64,000 nt of DNA from Acinetobacter rudis (GCF_000829675.1 NZ_BBRX01000028.1:1-64000); one strand, 5' to 3'; shown: positions 49,670 to 59,464, counted from the stretch's first letter. A program made the numbers and translations. The notes: generated by a model from the letters alone, not told the origin.

Positions 49670-51712
49670 ATGCATATTCACTTTAATGACCTAATTTTGA
49701 GCATGCAGGAACAGTTAGAGAACCCCTCTACTGTTCCTGATGAAAACTTATTGATTAAATTGGTGCAGCGAATCCGCCCAATTAATTGCAACGACAACAA
49801 AGAAATTCAAGAAAAAATCCAGGCACTTATTCAAGCCTTATTACGCCAGCCTGTTGCAACCTATACTTTACAAAGCTATCTACTCAATCTCATCAATCGC
49901 TATAAACAAACCAGTTTGTATGCTGACAGTGGCATTTTATCTTTAGATGGTTTTTGGAACCAATTGAGTCAACGTATTGGTGCGCATTTTTTACCCCTAC
50001 TCAATGATGAAAGCCAGTTGCAAGATCTGCTGGCCAAAGTCTTTTATGACCGACATGACCGATTTTGGCTGGAAAATATTTCTGATCAAAGCTGGATTCA
50101 ACTCTTTCGGCTGTTTCCGCTCTCACAGCAAACTCGCCCAGCCAGTAACAGTATTAAGCATGAAATTATTAAAGCCATCACTGTACTGTCTTATCGTATT
50201 AGTGGTATCGGCTTATATCCTGAGTTTATTAATGCTCAGCCTGAATTATCTGACTATGAATCACCTTTTTTAGTACAAAACCGTGAAATTGTAGAATTCA
50301 TCGAATCCTATAAACGGGCACATCGTGAACAGGATCAACATCTGGCTATCCGTTTTCCAGATGCTTCTCAAGCGCTGGTAATGTTGGAACAGTGCCACGA
50401 TGTTGTTTCTAAGATTCGCCGTGCAACCAAACGTATTGGGGTCAGTATTAGTCTGACCTATTTGTTGTCTTTACTTGAGCAATGTCTACATCGCACAGAG
50501 CAGTTACTCAATATTTTGACTGAAGAAGATGACATCCGCTACATTGCCATCGGTGAGTTATTAACTGATGTGGTAGAAGCTCACTCAAGTGAACACAGTG
50601 TACGTGCCCTTTTGGCAAGCAATAGCGAATTGATCTCTTTACAGGTGACTGAAAATGCCAGTAAAACCGGCGAACACTATGTAAGTACAGACAAAAAAGG
50701 CTTTTTCGCCATGTACCGCTCAGCTGCTGGTGCTGGTATGATCATTGCCACCATGGCCACGCTGAAGATTTTAGCTTCTCGTCTAACATTGGCACCAATG
50801 ATGCAGGCATTTTTGTACAGTATGAATTACGCCTTTGGTTTTATGTTGATTCATGTTTTACATTTTACCGTTGCCACCAAGCAGCCAGCCATGACTGCCG
50901 CTGCTCTTGCAGCCACAGTACAGCATCGCAAAGGCTCTAAAACAGCACAATTGGCTGAACTTGCTGGACTCATTGTCAATATTATTCGAACACAGTTCAT
51001 CGCTATTTTAGGTAATATCTCGATTGCGATACCCACTGCGGCATTAATTACCTTTTTCTGGCAATACGCCTTAGATGAACCTCTACTCAAACACGCAAAA
51101 GCAGATGCCCTGCTCCATAGTCTCAACCCGTTTACTTCCTTGGCGATTCCACATGCTGCGATTGCAGGTGTTTGTTTATTTCTATCCGGCTTGATTGCAG
51201 GTTACTTTGACAACCTTGCAATCTATAGAAAAATTGGACCTCGACTAAAAGCACATCAACGTTTTGCGCGACTCATGGGGCAAGCACGACTCGACCGTTT
51301 TGCTGACTACGTACAGCGTAACTTAGGTGCACTCGCCGGTAACTTCTTATTCGGTATTATGTTAGGCAGTATGGGGACTTTAGGCTTTATTTTAGGCTTA
51401 CCTTTAGATATCAGACACATTGCCTTTGCTTCTGCAAACTTTATACAAGGCTTGCTGTGCATTAGTGGTACACCTGATATCGGCCTCATCATTGTTTCCT
51501 TCCTCGGTGTACTTCTCATCGGTCTGACTAACTTATTTGTGAGTTTCAGCCTCACTGTCGTCGTAGCATTAAGAGCAAGACGAGTGCGTTTTGAACAGTG
51601 GAAACCCTTGGCTAAACTGGTTTATACCCACTTTTTCACACGACCAATGGACTTTTTCTGGCCACCTAAAACCCCAGTTGATGTAGAAAGCAACACTAAA
51701 AACACACCGTAG
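49670..51712 (+). CDS. Membrane protein of the Gcr 'site-specific recombinase' family (PF10136)
   Basis: 680 residues from the ATG at 49670. The N-terminal half (about 1-320) is soluble and helical; the C-terminal half (about 330-680) has several transmembrane segments (SAAGAGMIIATMATLKILA, NYAFGFMLIHVLHF, HAAIAGVCLFLSGLIAGYF, FGIMLGSMGTLGFILGL). The family is called 'site-specific recombinase' from one gonococcal gene, but no recombinase catalytic motif is visible and the membrane topology makes that role doubtful. It starts 21 bp after ispB and may share its transcript. Confidence 0.82.
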   Translation: MHIHFNDLILSMQEQLENPSTVPDENLLIKLVQRIRPINCNDNKEIQEKIQALIQALLRQPVATYTLQSYLLNLINRYKQTSLYADSGILSLDGFWNQLSQRIGAHFLPLLNDESQLQDLLAKVFYDRHDRFWLENISDQSWIQLFRLFPLSQQTRPASNSIKHEIIKAITVLSYRISGIGLYPEFINAQPELSDYESPFLVQNREIVEFIESYKRAHREQDQHLAIRFPDASQALVMLEQCHDVVSKIRRATKRIGVSISLTYLLSLLEQCLHRTEQLLNILTEEDDIRYIAIGELLTDVVEAHSSEHSVRALLASNSELISLQVTENASKTGEHYVSTDKKGFFAMYRSAAGAGMIIATMATLKILASRLTLAPMMQAFLYSMNYAFGFMLIHVLHFTVATKQPAMTAAALAATVQHRKGSKTAQLAELAGLIVNIIRTQFIAILGNISIAIPTAALITFFWQYALDEPLLKHAKADALLHSLNPFTSLAIPHAAIAGVCLFLSGLIAGYFDNLAIYRKIGPRLKAHQRFARLMGQARLDRFADYVQRNLGALAGNFLFGIMLGSMGTLGFILGLPLDIRHIAFASANFIQGLLCISGTPDIGLIIVSFLGVLLIGLTNLFVSFSLTVVVALRARRVRFEQWKPLAKLVYTHFFTRPMDFFWPPKTPVDVESNTKNTP

Positions 51713-51798
51713 ATAACGATTTAACAACACATAAAAAAACTATTTATGTGCAACAAAATTTAAGCAAAATTATTGATATTAATTCGTATTTGTAACGC

Positions 51799-51827
51799 TT
51801 GAAAAAAAGTGTACCGACAAGTACACT
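51799..51827 (+). promoter_or_regulatory. Promoter of the PAP2-adeIJK operon
   Basis: TTGAAA and TACACT are spaced by exactly 17 bp. The start would fall about 48 bases before the PAP2 ATG. An inverted repeat overlaps the spacer and -10 box. Confidence 0.7.
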
Positions 51828-51829
51828 TT
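51806..51829. promoter_or_regulatory. Inverted repeat inside the PAP2-adeIJK promoter
   Basis: AAAGTGTAC-CGACAA-GTACACTTT is a perfect 9-bp inverted repeat covering most of the promoter spacer and the whole -10 hexamer. A repressor bound here would block polymerase. In A. baumannii adeIJK is repressed by the TetR protein AdeN, which is a candidate binder; AdeN is not encoded in this window. Confidence 0.65.
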
Positions 51830-51881
51830 AGCGATTAAATTAATCCCTACGAAATCGGTTAATTTTATTTAGGTCAAACAG

Positions 51882-52505
51882 ATGCCTTATTCCTACGCCA
51901 TAATAAGCGGTATTGGGTTCATCATAAGTTGTCTCTGGATGCTTAACCCGAGCATCCAAAATTATGATCAACTTGCAGTTGTATGGGCGAGTTTACATCG
52001 CACTACCTTTTTGGATGAAATTGCAGTAACTTTATCCATACTAGGGGGATCAGCAACAGTACTTCTTATTTGCGGCATATATTGTGTAAGGTTATTACGC
52101 TCTAAAAGCTACGATCAGGTGGCTTTTATTTGTTTGGCTGTTTTTGGCAGTGGCGCTATTGGCTGGATGCTTAAGTATCTCATTCAACGTCCGCGACCAG
52201 ACGCAGCTGAAGCATTGGTTCAAAGCTATGGTGCCTCTTTTCCTAGTGCACATAGTATTTACTCGATCGTAATTGCCTATGTTTTACTGTTTATATTTCA
52301 GAAACAAACACATAGTAAAGTCATTATGATGATGATTGGTTTATGGCCAATCTGCATGGGGTTATCGCGAGTTTATCTTGGCGTTCACTATCCAACTGAT
52401 GTTCTTGCCGGATGGAGTATCGGTTTAATGTGGATTGCATTATTGCAATGCGCATTTAACAAGTTTGTATACCTTAAAACAAATAACTTTTTAGATAAGA
52501 TCTAA
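51882..52505 (+). CDS. PAP2-family membrane phosphatase
   Basis: 207 residues with about six transmembrane segments. The three PAP2 catalytic motifs are in order: KYLIQRPRPDA, PSAHS within GASFPSAHSIYS, and SRVYLGVHYPTDVLAG. Such enzymes dephosphorylate undecaprenyl pyrophosphate or phosphatidylglycerol phosphate. It is 13 bp before adeI with no terminator between, so it is the first gene of the efflux operon, as reported for Acinetobacter. Confidence 0.93.
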   Translation: MPYSYAIISGIGFIISCLWMLNPSIQNYDQLAVVWASLHRTTFLDEIAVTLSILGGSATVLLICGIYCVRLLRSKSYDQVAFICLAVFGSGAIGWMLKYLIQRPRPDAAEALVQSYGASFPSAHSIYSIVIAYVLLFIFQKQTHSKVIMMMIGLWPICMGLSRVYLGVHYPTDVLAGWSIGLMWIALLQCAFNKFVYLKTNNFLDKI

Positions 52506-52518
52506 ACGAGGTGGAATA

Positions 52519-53781
52519 ATGATGTCAGCAAAGCTTTGGGCACCAACCCTTACTGCTTGTGCTTTAGCAACAAGTATTGCACTTGTGGGTTGTAGCAAAG
52601 ATCCAAAGGATGCACAGCAAGCTGCTGCCGCACAGAAAATGCCACCGACTGAAGTAGGTGTCATTGTTGCTCAACCACAAAGTATTGAACAATCAGTTGA
52701 ACTTTCAGGAAGAACTTCGGCATATCAAATTTCTGAAGTACGACCACAAACAAGCGGCGTAATTCTAAAGCGTTTATTTGCCGAAGGTAGCTTCGTTCGT
52801 GAAGGTCAACCTCTTTATCAAATTGACTCAAGTACTAACCGTGCAACTTTGGACAACGCTAGAGCGACTTTAGTTCGTCAACAAGCGAACCTCAATGCAC
52901 TACGTGTTAAAGCCAATCGTTACAGTCAGCTGACTGGTATTAACGCGGTTTCAAAGCAAGAATATGATGATATTGTTGCACAAGTTAAATTGGCCGAAGC
53001 AGATGTTGCCGCTTCACAAGCCATCGTGCGTAATGCACAAATTGACTTAGGGTATGCAACTGTTCGCGCACCAATTTCTGGTCAATCTAACCGCTCTAGT
53101 GTAACTGCTGGTGCTTTAGTAACTGCAAATCAAGCCAATGCTTTGGTCACGATTCAACAGCTTGATCCGATTTATGTCGACATCAACCAATCAAGCGCTG
53201 AATTGCTTCGCCTTAGACAACAGTTAAGTCAAGGCAGCATTGACCGTAGTAACAACACCAAAGTTCGTTTACGTCTTGAAGATGGAAGTACTTACCCGAT
53301 CGAGGGCAATCTACAGTTCTCTGATGCAAGTGTAAACCCAGATACAGGCACAATCACTTTACGTGCAGTGTTCCCTAATCCAAATCACCTGTTACTTCCA
53401 GGTATGTTTGCCAATGCACAAATTGTTCAAGGCGTCATTCCAAATGCTTACTTGGTTCCACAGCAAGCCGTAACACGTACGCCAACAGGCCAAGCACTGG
53501 CAATGGTTGTCAATGCGAAAGGTGTTGTTGAGCCTCGTCCTGTGACGACTTCTGGTGTAAATGGTCAGAACTGGATTGTGACTGCTGGATTGACTGCTGG
53601 TGATAAAGTCATTGTTGATGGTATTGCGAAGGTTAAACCAGAACAACAAGTTGTTGCCAAACCATATCAACCTAAAGCTGCAGCACCTCAACAAGCTGCG
53701 CCAGCGACCAAACCAGCTGCTCCTGCTCAACCTGCTGAGCAAAAGCAGCCTGCTGAGCAAAAAGCTGCGTCACAAGCATAA
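52519..53781 (+). CDS. adeI: RND efflux periplasmic adaptor, AdeI-like
   Basis: 420-residue membrane fusion protein. Signal peptide with lipobox LVGC (Cys about residue 25), so a lipoprotein. The lipoyl/hairpin/barrel order is visible: ELSGRTSAYQISEVRPQTSGVILKRLFAEGSFVREGQPLYQID, a coiled-coil hairpin (about 110-175), IDLGYATVRAPISGQSNRSSV, and the C-terminal beta region (LLLPGMFANAQI). The C-terminal tail is Ala/Pro/Gln-rich with a repeated PAEQKQPAEQK unit. Links the AdeJ pump to the AdeK channel. GAGGTGG precedes the start; a second ATG follows directly. Confidence 0.93.
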   Translation: MMSAKLWAPTLTACALATSIALVGCSKDPKDAQQAAAAQKMPPTEVGVIVAQPQSIEQSVELSGRTSAYQISEVRPQTSGVILKRLFAEGSFVREGQPLYQIDSSTNRATLDNARATLVRQQANLNALRVKANRYSQLTGINAVSKQEYDDIVAQVKLAEADVAASQAIVRNAQIDLGYATVRAPISGQSNRSSVTAGALVTANQANALVTIQQLDPIYVDINQSSAELLRLRQQLSQGSIDRSNNTKVRLRLEDGSTYPIEGNLQFSDASVNPDTGTITLRAVFPNPNHLLLPGMFANAQIVQGVIPNAYLVPQQAVTRTPTGQALAMVVNAKGVVEPRPVTTSGVNGQNWIVTAGLTAGDKVIVDGIAKVKPEQQVVAKPYQPKAAAPQQAAPATKPAAPAQPAEQKQPAEQKAASQA

Positions 53782-53793
53782 GGGGGAGTTTGA

Positions 53794-56700
53794 ATGGCTC
53801 ACTTTTTTATTCATCGCCCCATTTTTGCGTGGGTGATTGCATTGGTGATCATGTTGGCAGGTGTACTTACCCTGACCAAGATGCCGATTGCACAGTATCC
53901 GACCATTGCACCACCTGTAGTTACGATTTCTGCAACCTATCCAGGTGCATCTGCTGCAACAGTTGAAAATACAGTTACCCAGATCATTGAACAACAAATG
54001 AATGGTCTGGATGGACTGCGTTATATCTCATCTAACAGTGCGAGTAATGGTCAGGCTTCAATCAACCTAAACTTCGCTCAAGGTATCGATCCAGATATTG
54101 CGCAAGTTCAAGTTCAGAACAAATTACAATCTGCAACTGCACTACTCCCACAAGACGTACAGCGTCAGGGTGTAAAAGTTACTAAGTCTGGTGCAAGTTT
54201 CTTGCAAGTTATTGCATTTCACTCACCAGATAACAGCCTTTCAGCTGCCGATATTAAAGACTATGTGAACGCCAACCTATCAGAACCTCTTAGCCGCGTA
54301 GCGGGTGTGGGTGAAGTTCAGGTATTTGGTGGTTCATATGCGATGCGTATTTGGCTTGACCCTGCAAAAATGACCAACTTAAAAGTAACTGCAAGTGATG
54401 TAGTTTCTGCTTTAAGCGCACAAAACGCGCAGGTTGCTGTTGGTCAATTGGGCGGTGCACCTTCTGTGCAAGGACAAATGCTAAACGCAACTGTCAATGC
54501 GCAAAGTATGTTGCAAACACCTGAGCAGTTCGGAAAGATCTTCTTGAAAAACACCGCATCGGGTGCTCAAGTTCTACTTTCTGATGTTGCACGTATTGAA
54601 CTCGGTTCAGACAACTATCAGTTTGACTCGAAATTCAATGGTAAACCAGCTGGTGGTGTTGCGATTAAATTATCAACAGGTGCCAACGCACTTGAAACTG
54701 CTGATGCTGTTGAGGCACGTTTGGCTGAGTTACGTCGTAACTACCCTGCTGGCCTAGAAGACACATTAGCGTTTGATACCACGCCGTTTATTAAACTCTC
54801 GATTAAGAGTGTTGTAAAAACGCTGATTGAAGCGATCATCTTGGTATTTATCGTAATGTTCTTGTTCTTGCAGAACTGGCGCGCAACGATTATTCCAACG
54901 ATGGCTGTACCTGTCGTAGTACTTGGTACATTCACCATCATTAATATGTTTGGCTTCTCCATCAATACATTAACCATGTTTGCCATGGTACTGGCCATCG
55001 GGCTCTTGGTGGATGATGCGATTGTTGTGGTTGAGAACGTCGAACGACTTATGGTCGATGAACATCTCGATCCTGTCACTGCAACTGAAAACTCAATGAC
55101 GCAGATCTCAGGTGCTTTGATCGGTATTACCAGCGTACTGTCAGCGGTATTTATTCCAATGGCGTTCTTTGGTGGTACAACAGGCGTGATTTATCGTCAG
55201 TTCTCTGTCACATTAGTGACTGCCATGGTCTTATCTTTGGTTGTTGCATTAACCTTTACACCTGCACTTTGTGCAACCTTGCTCAAGCAACACGATCCAA
55301 ACAAACCTAAAAGCAATAACATCTTTGCTCGATTCTTTGATTGGTTTAACCGTAGCTTTGATAAAACTGCTGAAAAATACCAAAACGGTGTAGATCGTAT
55401 GATTCACCACAAAGTATTTTCTGGTGTAGTCTATGCTGCTGTTATTGCTGTCATCGTCGTCATCTTTAAACTCATGCCATCTTCTTTCCTTCCAGAAGAA
55501 GACCAAGGTGTCGTATTTACATTGGTACAGTTACCTCCTAACGCAAGTATGGAACGTACAAGTAAAACGATTGATTCGATGACAAATTTCTTCTTAAAAA
55601 ATGAAGAAAAAACTGTTCAATCTGTATTCTCTGTAACAGGCTTCTCATTCACTGGTGTCGGCCAAAATGCTGGTTTAGCATTTATTAAGTTACGAGACTG
55701 GGGTGAGCGTACTACACCTGAACAGCAAATTGATGCACTCATCAAGCGTGGTATGGCGTTAAATATGCTTGTGAAAGATGCAAGCTATATTATGCCAATC
55801 AAATTACCTGCAATGCCTGAACTTGGTGTGGCTTCTGGTTTTGATATTCAGCTTAAAGATGTTTCTGGCCAAGGCCATGAAAAACTTATGGCTGCGCGTA
55901 ATATGATCTTAGGTATGGCAGCAAAAGACCCACGTCTTGCTGGTGTACGTCCAAACGGTCAAGAAGATACGCCACAATACCAAATCTACATTGATCAAGC
56001 ACAAGCTGGAGCAATGGGTATTAGTTTGGCAGAAATCAATGCCACAATGAGTATGACTTGGGGTGGATACTACGTAAACGATTTCGTCGATCGTGGTCGT
56101 GTTAAAAAGGTTTATGTACAAGGTGAAGCCAATTCACGCATGATGCCTGAAGACCTCAACAAGTGGTATGTACGTAATAACAAAGGTGAAATGGTACCAT
56201 TCTCAGCCTTTGCAACTGGCGAATGGACTTATGGTTCACCACGTCTAGAACGTTATAACGGCGTATCATCTGTGAACATTCAAGGTACTCCTGCACCGGG
56301 CGTCAGCTCTGGTGATGCGATGCAAGCAATGGAAGAAATCGTGTCTAAACTCCCATCAATGGGCTTAGCAGGTTTTGACCATGAATGGACTGGTTTGTCT
56401 TTAGAAGAACGTGAGTCTGGTGCTCAAGCACCTGCACTATTGCTTCTTTCATTATTGATTGTCTTCCTTTGTTTGGCGGCACTTTATGAAAGCTGGTCAA
56501 TTCCGTTCTCAGTAATTTTGGTGGTACCGCTTGGTTTGGTGGGTGCTTTTGCATTGACCTATCTGGGTATGATCATCAAGCAAGATCCAAACTTATCATT
56601 TAACATTTACTTCCAGGTGGCATTGATTGCGGTCATTGGTCTCTCTGCCAAGAACGCGATCTTAATTGTTGAATTTGCCAAAGAGTTGCAAGAGAAAGGC

Positions 56701-56973
56701 GAAGATTTATTTGCAGCAACGCTACACGCTTCACGTATGCGTCTTCGTCCAATTATCATGACAACTTTAGCTTTTGGTTTTGGGGTACTCCCTCTTGCAC
56801 TATCAACAGGTGCAGGTGCAGGTAGCCAGCACTCAGTAGGTTTTGGTGTACTTGGTGGGGTTATTAGTTCTACACTACTCGGTATCTTCTTTATTCCAGT
56901 GTTCTTTGTGTGGATCCGAAGTGTATTCAAATACAAACCCAAAACAATAACAAATCAGGAGCATTCATCGTGA
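53794..56973 (+). CDS. adeJ: RND multidrug efflux transporter, AdeJ-like
   Basis: 1059-residue inner-membrane proton/drug antiporter of the HAE1 (AcrB) type, with 12 transmembrane segments and two large periplasmic loops. The proton-relay residues lie in GLLVDDAIVVVENVERLM (two Asp, TM4) and GLSAKNAILIVEFAKE (Lys, TM10). The N-terminus MAHFFIHRPIFAWVIALVIM matches the family. AdeJ homologues give intrinsic resistance to beta-lactams, chloramphenicol, tetracyclines, fluoroquinolones and others. The stop overlaps the adeK start by one base (TGATG). Confidence 0.97.
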   Translation: MAHFFIHRPIFAWVIALVIMLAGVLTLTKMPIAQYPTIAPPVVTISATYPGASAATVENTVTQIIEQQMNGLDGLRYISSNSASNGQASINLNFAQGIDPDIAQVQVQNKLQSATALLPQDVQRQGVKVTKSGASFLQVIAFHSPDNSLSAADIKDYVNANLSEPLSRVAGVGEVQVFGGSYAMRIWLDPAKMTNLKVTASDVVSALSAQNAQVAVGQLGGAPSVQGQMLNATVNAQSMLQTPEQFGKIFLKNTASGAQVLLSDVARIELGSDNYQFDSKFNGKPAGGVAIKLSTGANALETADAVEARLAELRRNYPAGLEDTLAFDTTPFIKLSIKSVVKTLIEAIILVFIVMFLFLQNWRATIIPTMAVPVVVLGTFTIINMFGFSINTLTMFAMVLAIGLLVDDAIVVVENVERLMVDEHLDPVTATENSMTQISGALIGITSVLSAVFIPMAFFGGTTGVIYRQFSVTLVTAMVLSLVVALTFTPALCATLLKQHDPNKPKSNNIFARFFDWFNRSFDKTAEKYQNGVDRMIHHKVFSGVVYAAVIAVIVVIFKLMPSSFLPEEDQGVVFTLVQLPPNASMERTSKTIDSMTNFFLKNEEKTVQSVFSVTGFSFTGVGQNAGLAFIKLRDWGERTTPEQQIDALIKRGMALNMLVKDASYIMPIKLPAMPELGVASGFDIQLKDVSGQGHEKLMAARNMILGMAAKDPRLAGVRPNGQEDTPQYQIYIDQAQAGAMGISLAEINATMSMTWGGYYVNDFVDRGRVKKVYVQGEANSRMMPEDLNKWYVRNNKGEMVPFSAFATGEWTYGSPRLERYNGVSSVNIQGTPAPGVSSGDAMQAMEEIVSKLPSMGLAGFDHEWTGLSLEERESGAQAPALLLLSLLIVFLCLAALYESWSIPFSVILVVPLGLVGAFALTYLGMIIKQDPNLSFNIYFQVALIAVIGLSAKNAILIVEFAKELQEKGEDLFAATLHASRMRLRPIIMTTLAFGFGVLPLALSTGAGAGSQHSVGFGVLGGVISSTLLGIFFIPVFFVWIRSVFKYKPKTITNQEHSS

Positions 56974-58430
56974 TGCAAAACATATGGTCTATTTCAGGTC
57001 GTAGCATTGCACTTTCTGCGCTCGCATTGTCTTTGGCAGCCTGCCAAAGCATGCGTGGCCCAGAGCCGGTCGCTCAAGTCACTATCCCTACAGGTTACGT
57101 CAACAGCAGTGCTGGCCAATCGATTGCGGAAAAGGGCTATAAAGACTTTTTTACTGATGCACGTCTATTGAAAGTAATTGATCTTTCTTTAGAAAATAAC
57201 CGTGATTTACGTACTGCTGCACTGAATATTCAACGTGCTCAACAGCAATATCAAATCTCGGAAAATAATCAGCTACCTACAATTGGGGCAAGCGGTAGTG
57301 TGGTACGTCAAGTTTCACCTTCAGTTAACCCAAATAACCCCTACTCAACCTATCAGGTCGGTCTAGGTGTAACTGCGTATGAGCTTGATTTCTGGGGCCG
57401 CGTTCGTAGCTTAAAAGACAATGCATTAGACAACTTCTTAGCGACTCAAAGTTCACGTGATGCGACTCAAATCGCACTCGTTGGATCAGTAGCACAAGCT
57501 TGGTTAAGTTATTCTTTTGCCAATGAACAACTCCGTCTATCAGAGCAAACATTAAAAGCACAGTTAGATTCTTACAATCTCAACAAAAAGCGCTTTGATG
57601 TTGGTATTGACAGTGAAATCCCTGTTCGCCAAGCACAAGTTTCTGTAGAAACTGCGCGTAGCGATGTGGCAAATTTCAAGACTCAAGTTGTACAGGCGAA
57701 AAACCTACTTGATCTTCTGGTTGGACAACCTGTAAGCAAAGAGTTACTTCCAACTAAGGGTGTAACGCGTATCACTAACGACAAAACCTTATTTACAGGT
57801 ATGCCGAGTGACTTGCTACATAACCGCCCAGATATCAAAACGTCTGAATATCAACTCAGTGCTGCTGGTGCCAATATTGGTGCTGCACGTGCACAGATGT
57901 TCCCGACGATTTCTCTAACTGGTACAGCGGGTTATGCATCAACAGATTTAAATAAATTGTTTAGATCAGGTGGTTTTGCATGGTCTATTGGACCAAGCTT
58001 AGATGTTCCTATTTTTGATTGGGGCACACGTAAAGCCAATGTGAAGATTTCAGAAACTGATCAACAGATTGCTTTAGCAAACTATGAGAAGTCAATCCAA
58101 ACAGCTTTCCGTGAAGTGAACGATGCCTTGGCAACTCGTCAAAATATCGGTGATCGAATTTCAGCACAAAGAAACTTGGTTCAAGCGACAAACGTCACTT
58201 ACAAGCTTTCTAACGCTCGTTTCCGTTCGGGTATTGATAGCTTCTTGACTGTTCTTGATGCACAGCGTTCTTCATACTCTGCTGAACAAGGTTTATTGTT
58301 ATTACAACAAGCTGATTTAAACAATCAGATTGAGTTATACAAAACCCTTGGTGGTGGTATCAAAGCGACTACCGCAGAACAGGTGGTGTACCCTGCCTCA
58401 AGTTCTCAGCAACATTATGAGAAAAAATAA
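56973..58430 (+). CDS. adeK: RND efflux outer-membrane channel, AdeK-like
   Basis: 485-residue OprM/TolC-type outer-membrane factor. The start at 56973 gives QNIWSISGRSIALSALALSLAACQSMRGPEP with lipobox LAAC, so a lipid-anchored protein. The two repeated outer-membrane-efflux domains are visible (about 60-270, 290-480: LEHNRDL-like ENNRDLRTAALNIQRAQQQY; LLHNRPDIKTSEYQLSAAGANIGAARAQMFPTISLTG). Third subunit of the AdeIJK pump. CAGGAG precedes the start. A strong UUCG-loop terminator follows. Confidence 0.95.
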   Translation: MQNIWSISGRSIALSALALSLAACQSMRGPEPVAQVTIPTGYVNSSAGQSIAEKGYKDFFTDARLLKVIDLSLENNRDLRTAALNIQRAQQQYQISENNQLPTIGASGSVVRQVSPSVNPNNPYSTYQVGLGVTAYELDFWGRVRSLKDNALDNFLATQSSRDATQIALVGSVAQAWLSYSFANEQLRLSEQTLKAQLDSYNLNKKRFDVGIDSEIPVRQAQVSVETARSDVANFKTQVVQAKNLLDLLVGQPVSKELLPTKGVTRITNDKTLFTGMPSDLLHNRPDIKTSEYQLSAAGANIGAARAQMFPTISLTGTAGYASTDLNKLFRSGGFAWSIGPSLDVPIFDWGTRKANVKISETDQQIALANYEKSIQTAFREVNDALATRQNIGDRISAQRNLVQATNVTYKLSNARFRSGIDSFLTVLDAQRSSYSAEQGLLLLQQADLNNQIELYKTLGGGIKATTAEQVVYPASSSQQHYEKK

Positions 58431-58467
58431 TAGCGTAAGCTCAAGCTGCATCGCAGTATAAGCAATC

Positions 58468-58493
58468 AAAAACCCACTTCGGTGGGTTTTTTT
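58468..58493 (+). terminator. Terminator of the PAP2-adeIJK operon
   Basis: AAAAACCCAC and GTGGGTTTTT form a 10-bp stem capped by a stable TTCG tetraloop, with further T residues, about 38 bp after adeK. Confidence 0.95.
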
Positions 58494-58574
58494 ATGGGTC
58501 TTTGCTATCAAACTATTGCAATTGACCATTAAGTTACCTATGTTTTCTTTATCTTCATCTTGAAAGTTCATCCT

Positions 58575-58934
58575 ATGCAACTTAGCAATCTAGAAAGTGT
58601 TCCAGGCCATACTATTATTCGACAACTCGATGTTGTTTACGGCAGTACTGTACGTAGTAAGCATGTTGGCCGTGACTTTATGGCGGGATTAAAAAATATT
58701 GTGGGTGGCGAACTTAAAGGGTATACCGAACTTTTAGAAGAATCACGTCAAGAAGCAATGCAGCGTATGATCACTAAAGCCGAAGCTTTGGGTGCGAATG
58801 CAATAGTTGCTATACGCTTCTCAACCTCAAATATTGCTCAAGGTGCTTCTGAACTTTTTGTTTATGGCACAGCTGTAGTCGTTGAAGCACAATCTCCATC
58901 CATTCCAGACCCTTTTCAACAGATTAGTGAGTAA
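58575..58934 (+). CDS. UPF0145 (YbjQ-like) protein
   Basis: 119 residues from the ATG at 58575. Family features: HTIIRQLDVVYGSTVRSKHVGRDFMAGLKNIVGGELKGYTELLEESRQEAMQRM and the following AEALGANAIVAIRFSTSNIAQGASELFVYGTAVVVE. YbjQ-type proteins form pentamers and are sometimes called heavy-metal-binding, without firm functional proof. It is directly followed by a membrane-anchored paralogue. Confidence 0.92.
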   Translation: MQLSNLESVPGHTIIRQLDVVYGSTVRSKHVGRDFMAGLKNIVGGELKGYTELLEESRQEAMQRMITKAEALGANAIVAIRFSTSNIAQGASELFVYGTAVVVEAQSPSIPDPFQQISE

Positions 58935-58943
58935 GCTCAAATC

Positions 58944-59405
58944 ATGGAAGGTCTTATTTTTAAGGTTGTCGTCTTTTTATTCTTATTCTTCATTGGGTGG
59001 GGCTTTGGCCGTCATATCGAAAGATCGCATCTTCAAGCACTTGATGAAAAAGAACGACGTTTATCATATATACGTTTAGATACCAGCCGCTTTAAAACCT
59101 CAGATTCACATGGGCAATTACTTATCAGCAATGTTGTGATTTCACATGATTATTTTAAAATGGTCTGGGCTGCAATCCATAATTTCTTTGGTGGGCGACT
59201 GCTGACCTATGAATCAGTGACAGAGCGCGCACGTCGAGAAGCGATCATCCGTTTAAAACTACAGGCTGAACAACTCGGCGCAACACAGCTACTCGGGCTA
59301 CGCCTAAATACCACAGAAATTGGTATGCAAGGTGGTATGGTTGAAGTTTTTGCCTATGCAACAGCGATCCTGCCAGAGACCGCCGCTCGCGAACAAGCCT
59401 ATTAG
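58944..59405 (+). CDS. Membrane-anchored UPF0145 (YbjQ-like) paralogue
   Basis: 153 residues. An N-terminal transmembrane helix (about 4-22, LIFKVVVFLFLFFIGWGFG) and a basic-charged linker are followed by a YbjQ-like domain (about 50-150; ISHDYFKMVWAAIHNFFGGRLLTYESVTERARREAIIRLKLQAEQLGATQLLGLRLNTTEI). The order of strands and the AEQLGATQLL match the neighbouring soluble paralogue, which ends 9 bp upstream. Likely forms a pair with it, perhaps a membrane-tethered pentamer. Function unknown. Confidence 0.85.
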   Translation: MEGLIFKVVVFLFLFFIGWGFGRHIERSHLQALDEKERRLSYIRLDTSRFKTSDSHGQLLISNVVISHDYFKMVWAAIHNFFGGRLLTYESVTERARREAIIRLKLQAEQLGATQLLGLRLNTTEIGMQGGMVEVFAYATAILPETAAREQAY

Positions 59406-59464
59406 CACACAGTGCCAAATTAAAATAGATTAGATAGAAGTGAAGCTGTCACTTTAAGTACAGC

